Assembly (NCBI GenBank): GCA_037951105.1
Contig: JBAMJV010001378.1
Coordinates: 1-64,000 of the forward strand
DNA: 64,000 nt
Reading direction: 5' to 3'
DNA from: Echinarachnius parma
Lineage: Eukaryota > Echinodermata > Echinoidea > Clypeasteroida > Echinarachniidae
A model generated the notes under the pieces. That model was not told the origin of the DNA. It searched no databases and saw only the letters and a list, made by a program, of their open reading frames with translations. Position 1 is the first letter of the stretch. Every line of letters begins with the position of its first letter. The translations under genes and the position numbers were made by a program. This document shows positions 59,028 to 64,000 of the stretch, one piece after another.

Positions 59028-60390
59028 TTGTATGGAATACTTATCATTTCCCGTTCTGACTTCGTTCATTGCCATTCGTTGATTTATTCTTAATTTTTTT
59101 TAGCGTTTTGATGAAAGTCAAATATTTGGTTATATACCATGCAGGATCTCATTCTGAGCGCGTGTTGCAAGCGTGTACAATAATACTGTGAATTATGTTT
59201 GGTTATTATATTTTAGAACTATTCTGATCACGTCAAGTGTGAAAATATAACTCGATGGATTTAAAAACATTTCTTCATGTCTAATTTCAGTCGTCTTTGT
59301 CTACTTTTTAAATAAGTTGTTATGTTTTTTGTATAATTTTGTCTACACCTTAAAATAGATGTGTATGTTGTTTTTTAAAGCATGGTTGCATGTTTTCGCG
59401 ACTTTTTGCAATTCAATTCCAATCGGTAAAATGCATGCGCGTGTTTTAAACACGAAGCCGTATAAAAAGGCAAAACATTCGATGAGTTAATATTATTTTG
59501 TTGAGGATATATTTGTCATTGGCATTTCTGTCAGACTCGGACGTCAGTATACAAGATGCAGTCCTTGAAGGTTTCCATGGTGATTTATAACTTAAGACGG
59601 ACGGACATTTATCCTGCACCGCGTTCGATATCATCTGCGAATATTCATACTCGCAAACAAACATGACAAAATATGCCATTTACGAGTTAATTTATGACGA
59701 TTGTTTTGGAAGAGAGTCGAGTTGGTAGTACGCATTGGCATGCTTCGTTTTTTTTTTTTTTACGACGCCCATCTCAGCTCATTCGGTCGCTGAGTTTCTG
59801 TGCACTCGTATAATAATTCTTTTCGCCACTCGCATAGATTAGTCTTAATGATGGATACTGGTCGTATACCACTGGGGTCCAGAGAGATGTGTATGGTAGG
59901 CCATTACGAACATAAAACAAATATCTTTACGTCTGTATTATGTTGCTATACAGTATATAAATCAGCCTTCAACTGAGCTTAAATATAGCTCTAAAGTTCT
60001 AAGGATATTTATTTTCGCCACGAGTTTACTGTTCATGGTCGTACGTTATTTTAGCCATATTTATAGAGAGATGAATAAGGAATACCATACAATATGTACA
60101 CCTTATCACATGATGTAAACGTTTCAACAATTCGATACAACTTAACATCTTTTACTGAGCTAATATAGCTTTAAAGATAATACTTTTCGTCACATTCGTA
60201 GATTTGACACAATGGTGGCTAATTACTATAACAAGCCAATGTGGACATAAATACAGATGAAACAAGACACGGACTTGAAACTGAAACTTGCCATAAATTT
60301 AGCTCAATACGATTGTGCGTAAAGTTACAGCGTGACGGTATTTATCGAAATTGCCCAACCACAACTCATTCGTATACGGTTGTTATTAGA
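59028..60390. other. Unremarkable non-coding stretch
   Basis: AT-rich with a T run at about 59750. No gene supported. Confidence 0.4.
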
Positions 60391-61080
60391 ATAACTAGCT
60401 GTACCCGCGGAAATCCGCGGGTTTTTGTGAGAGAGAGGCGATGATGACATAACGATACTTTAAATCTTTACTATTCCCAGAGTCATAATTTAAATAGTAT
60501 AAGACAAAATAAACACGGGCGACTCAATCCCGTCCCACAACCCGTCGTTGGACGGGGCCCCGACGCATTAGGGTCCCGTCAAACGATATCTGGCCAATGT
60601 GATAGACATATGCACACTATCACGGTGGTGTGGTAGCTCATTTTTCAATCTAGTTGGGTGAACAATTATAAACACATATTTGGGTAGATTCAAGCATAAC
60701 CGTATTTAATTTGCAGAGGTACTGCACTATGGGATCATTTTTTACAATAGTCTTTTAAAACCGATTTGACAGAATCTGTCTTTCATTTTGTGTTTCTGTC
60801 CGTAATTCTAGCATTCATTTCTGTAAATGTGTATGTGTATACTATTGGAAGTGATTTTAGTGACTTGTACATTCCACAAAAAATTAAGAGAACAGTCGTT
60901 TACTTTATTAAATATGTTTTATAACTCTTTAAAACGTCACGAAAAGCAGCAGGCTGAATTGTCGTATGGACGCTGTGCAGATATTGGGCCCCCTACGTCG
61001 GCGGTGAAATCTAAGTGCTGTTTGGTGCTTCGGCTAGAATGCCTACGCGCATTCTGTGACACTGGCTTGTAGCTTTATGG

Positions 61081-61580
61081 CGGTCCTACTAATCACCGCG
61101 AACACCGTGAATCACTACGAAGCACTACGAAATCACTACTAAGCACTACTAAGCACTACGAAGAGCAAAAAGATAGCATTTGGAGCGCATGTAGAAGTAG
61201 ATGAGCAAAAATGCAAAGTGATGTTCACCAACTCCTTGCACTTGTACACTGTTTCGACGATCAATTGGATAATTCAACATCTGAACACTTCAATCGTAAA
61301 TATCATTTTAACGAAAGGAAAGTCTGGCAGCTACCATAGTCTACCTCTACGTGCGCGCATTAAACGTAGTTTTTAGTACAGGGCGCTCTTCGCAGTGCAA
61401 TCTTCGTCTTCGTAGTGCCGTCGTAGTACTGCGAAGACATGCTCTTCGCGGTGCTTCGTAAGGGTATCGTAGTGCTTCGTAGTGTGCTTAGCAGTGCTTC
61501 GCAGTGCTTCGCAGTGCTTCGCAGTGCTTCGCAGTGCTTCGCAGTGCCTAGTACTGATCCTTGGCGATTAGTAGGACCCG
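61081..61580. mobile_element. Foldback element with 8-bp duplication CTTTATGG
   Basis: CGGTCCTACTAATCACC begins it and the inverse GGCGATTAGTAGGACCCG ends it. CTTTATGG lies directly on both sides (61073-61080 and 61581-61588), a perfect 8-bp duplication. Both arms are made of short tandem units, CACTACGAAG/CACTACTAAG on the left and GCAGTGCTTC on the right. The centre contains a piece of MITE family A (about 61194-61330). An 8-bp target fits hAT-like elements; the array arms resemble Drosophila FB elements. Confidence 0.8.
61194..61330 (+). mobile_element. MITE family A fragment inside the foldback
   Basis: GATGAGCAAAAATGCAAAGT, GATGTTCACCAACTCCTTGC and GAACACTTCAATCGTAAATA match the middle of family A. 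Neither end of A is present, so it was captured or mostly deleted. Confidence 0.6.
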
Positions 61581-62573
61581 CTTTATGGTATATAAAAACC
61601 AATTAAAAGTGGTTAAGAATCATTTTAAAACTTGGTTTATACAAAGAAAACAATATTTCTCGACATCTGATACGCATGAAATCCATCACGTCGAATACAA
61701 TCCAGAATTCATACACGAAATATAGGATTATGGGACCGAACGGCGCTTGGAATTGGTGCATCATTCCCGGTCCGACGCCGACGGAGGCGGTCTACAGACT
61801 CTAATACACTCGTGAGACTTGGTGTGTGACTGGGTATAGGCAGAATCGGGACAGAAACACTCCCGTCAATCAGTCATTTCCTTCCTTATTCCAAAAAAAA
61901 AAATTATACTGTTGTACTCACCAGATGTGATTGATTTTCTCACCTAACTTTGCAGATCGTTCAGGATTCCCCGGTCAAAATATCGCGTCATGTTGGCCCT
62001 AGATATCCCAGTTTTTAAAATGGGAATGTTCGCACATCCGTCTATTGTACTGTACACGTCCATCCCGTATCACTTTACATACACAACATACGATCTTGTT
62101 TTGGTCGGAAGCCAACAATTCGCAAGCAAATTACGATAGTCTTAATTCAGGCGCACACAGCGGCACACGTGTTATTTCCGATTTGACAGGCATACGATAA
62201 TGTGTGTAAGTAATTTACAACGTATCGATTCCAGGCTGAACAAAGACTACATAATGAAAGGTCATTTCAGCAACACACTTTTAACGGTACTTCCGTCGCA
62301 AGCATGTGCGATGATCAGCGCTCGACGCGACTGCATGGCAAATGAACGTGGAATATTGGCCGATTCATAACTGACCACTGGTCAAACTGACCCCGACCTG
62401 ACCCAGACCACAAACCTCTATGGGTCATCACCAATCACTACCCAAAGTTTGATGTTGGTGCCTCAATGCACTACGAAATGCATAGATGGACAGACAGACA
62501 TACGTGATCGGCTACTTTAGTATAGTAGATATCATATTAGACAAAGTTTACTACATTTTATCAGAGGTAGAAG

Positions 62574-62981
62574 TATAGGTTTTCCCGCTCAATTTCGCGA
62601 TTGTGTCAATCCAATTGATAATAGGAGCAAACGAATTCGCGCGATTTGTGATCGCCGTACCAAAGCATCATTCGAATTCGTAAATAGTCGTTCAAAATCA
62701 CGTAGGAGCAAGTGAATTTGCACAAAAGGCATACCTTTTCATCAATGGTCATTCGAATTGGCGAAAGGGCAGTTGACAGTTGGCTGCACATTCGCGAATT
62801 CGAGTGCCCATAAATGAACTTCTGTGTCTATTCACGAAAGCTTATGCGTATGCATGAATTCGCTTGCACTTATTCGGAATTTGGAAGACCGATACCAACG
62901 ATTACGCGGTAATGCGTGAATTTGAATGACCCTTAATGAATTCGATTGAAAAAAGTGTAAAATTGAGCGGGAAAACCTATA
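62574..62981. mobile_element. TIR element with TATAGGTTTTCCCGCTCAAT ends
   Basis: TATAGGTTTTCCCGCTCAAT at the left and ATTGAGCGGGAAAACCTATA at the right are perfectly inverted. TA may be the target. The interior repeats GAATTCG-like words (62633, 62674, 62795, 62855) in both directions. No frame of interest. Confidence 0.8.
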
Positions 62982-63179
62982 TTAAGCATAACGTTAATGG
63001 CCAGTGCAGTTCTAAATGTATAGATGACTCGTAAACTGTTTTATCGGACTTTCGATTCGAATTCCGTTGTGTTTTTAATTAAACATGATTCAGTCATTGA
63101 CTACATTGATGATGTTACATCAAGCTGACTTACATTCGTAGTAATAATCAGTTTTGATTGGTCAATTTAAACACGTATC

Positions 63180-63890
63180 TCACGATGACTATCGATTTGG
63201 TGACGCAAGATACAGTGTAAATTCCGCAGAATGGTGTCCCCTCGGGGCCTTCCATAGAGGAGAGCGAGGGACGTAGGGTGGTTTATTAAACCCTGATGAT
63301 GCTGATCGTATTGGCATTTACAAGGAATTCTTCCCTAGAAGAAGAGTGATGGGGCGTGAGGGGGGGGGGGGGGTGGGGGGCTCAACAAGACTGAGCTTTA
63401 TAAACGCTCAATAAACTGACTTCTCCCTCGCTGCAGCCCAGGTTAAATTCGGGACAAAACGTGTGCAGTTGGGGAAATGTCACCGGGTCATGGTGTAGTG
63501 CCTGATACATGTTATACCCAGGGCAAGCCTCGCATCAACGGCAATAAAGGCTTCTCTGTGGAAATTAATCGCTCGCCAAACTGTGACAGAGTATCCCGAA
63601 ATTGGGAGCCTGGGTAAATTGTGATCATTGAAGTTCCGTCTAATGCGTCTTGATTGGGAGCAGGGGGTGGTATATATAAAACGAGAATGCTGGTATATGA
63701 GATCGCTTCGCTATACCGCCATGGTCATGTGATGGAGGTGGTATACAGTATAACGAGACGATGGTGATGTAACTCTGAGACGCGCTGCGCAATAAATAAA
63801 TTCTTCGAAATTAAAACGTTCCGAAAGTAATTAAGGCGGGAATTAGACACCGGAGATGAGACATGATAAACGAGGGATCGATTAATTAGA
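63180..63890. promoter_or_regulatory. Possible regulatory sequence near the window edge
   Basis: Apart from a G run at about 63360-63378 this is repeat-free with balanced composition. GGCAATAAAGG, GAAATTAATCGCTC and GATTAATTAGAATG include Cdx/Hox-like and TAATTA homeodomain cores. No frame or splice-bounded exon. A short (TTC)n lies at about 63906-63928. Confidence 0.22.
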
Positions 63891-64000
63891 ATGACTGGTA
63901 AGGTTTTTTTTTTTCTTCTTCTTCTTTTTAATTAAGCCGAAAAACCAGATGATGGTCGATGTACTAAGTAACCGAAACCACACTAAATTACAATTGATGT

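Larger units (their letters stand above)
60391..62530 (+). mobile_element. Probable dispersed repeat, ACTAGCTGTACCCGCGG start
   Basis: The left part has AATAACTAGCTGTACCCG and a perfect 9-bp-stem hairpin, ACCCGCGGA-AA-TCCGCGGGT (60403-60422). The right part has CAAAGTTTGATGTTGGTGCC, GAAATGCATAGATGGACAGA and CAGACATACGTGATCG, followed by AGTATAGTAGATATC. As I recall, this start and this GACAGACAGACATAC end mark one repeat type in many invertebrates. That both belong to one copy here is inference. A 500-bp foldback sits within it. The class is not settled and no coding region is identified. Confidence 0.4.

Noticed and set aside
61945-62135. Acceptor-like CTTTGCAG followed by a 60-codon open frame
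   Set aside because: The peptide has no LRR or other recognisable pattern and lies in a probable dispersed repeat.
1-64000. tRNA, rRNA or LTR-retroelement content
   Set aside because: No cloverleaf with A and B boxes, no rRNA-like block and no paired long terminal repeats or pol-like frame were seen by eye.

Overview
The window reads as AT-rich animal nuclear DNA. The reasons are one clear spliced-gene first exon (signal peptide plus leucine-rich-repeat N-terminal cap, ending at a GTGAGT donor), many short inverted-repeat DNA transposons, long microsatellites, and about twenty runs of a dozen or more G or C. The repeat types suit a marine invertebrate, perhaps an echinoderm or hemichordate, but nothing here fixes the species. 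I saw no tRNA, rRNA, CRISPR array, bacterial operon or recognisable retroviral or LTR element.

Genes are sparse. The best is the coding exon at 12499-12722 (+), behind two TATA-like boxes and a CpG-richer upstream stretch; I could not find its next exon. Weaker candidates are a possible minus-strand last exon at 31684-31848 and two unrecognised, divergent, coding-like frames at 34950-35252 (-) and 35330-35530 (+).

Layout: 0.4-2 kb is a decayed tandem array. 2.1-8.5 kb is a thicket of non-autonomous DNA transposons, many with TTAAAGGG-type ends. 8.6-9.2 kb is a CACTGTG minisatellite. 9.3-14.6 kb holds the LRR exon in mostly plain DNA. 14.6-25.1 kb mixes MITEs, tandem duplications and hairpins. 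26-27 kb is GA-rich. 28-31.4 kb has three TIR elements. 32.2-37.7 kb is a CT-rich array broken by a 4.56-kb element with inverted arrays of about 163-bp units. 38-39.2 kb holds two MITEs. 40-41 kb is microsatellite. 43.7-45 kb holds a hAT-like MITE and a tandem array. 47.6-50.6 kb has nested TIR elements. 54-55.8 kb has a minisatellite and an 80-bp satellite. 56.8-59 kb and 60.4-63 kb hold more nested elements. The last kilobase is plain sequence that may be regulatory.

The main story is transposon biology. At least six groups end in TTAA-AGG(G/T). One copy sits inside another of its own family, and a third copy supplies the empty site, which shows a TTAA target duplication directly. This matches the T2/Kolobok type of MITE. 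Other elements show TA, 5-bp and 8-bp target duplications, so several transposon superfamilies have been active. Many carry transcription-factor-like motifs in their arms. Boundaries and identities were read by eye, with no alignment or database search.
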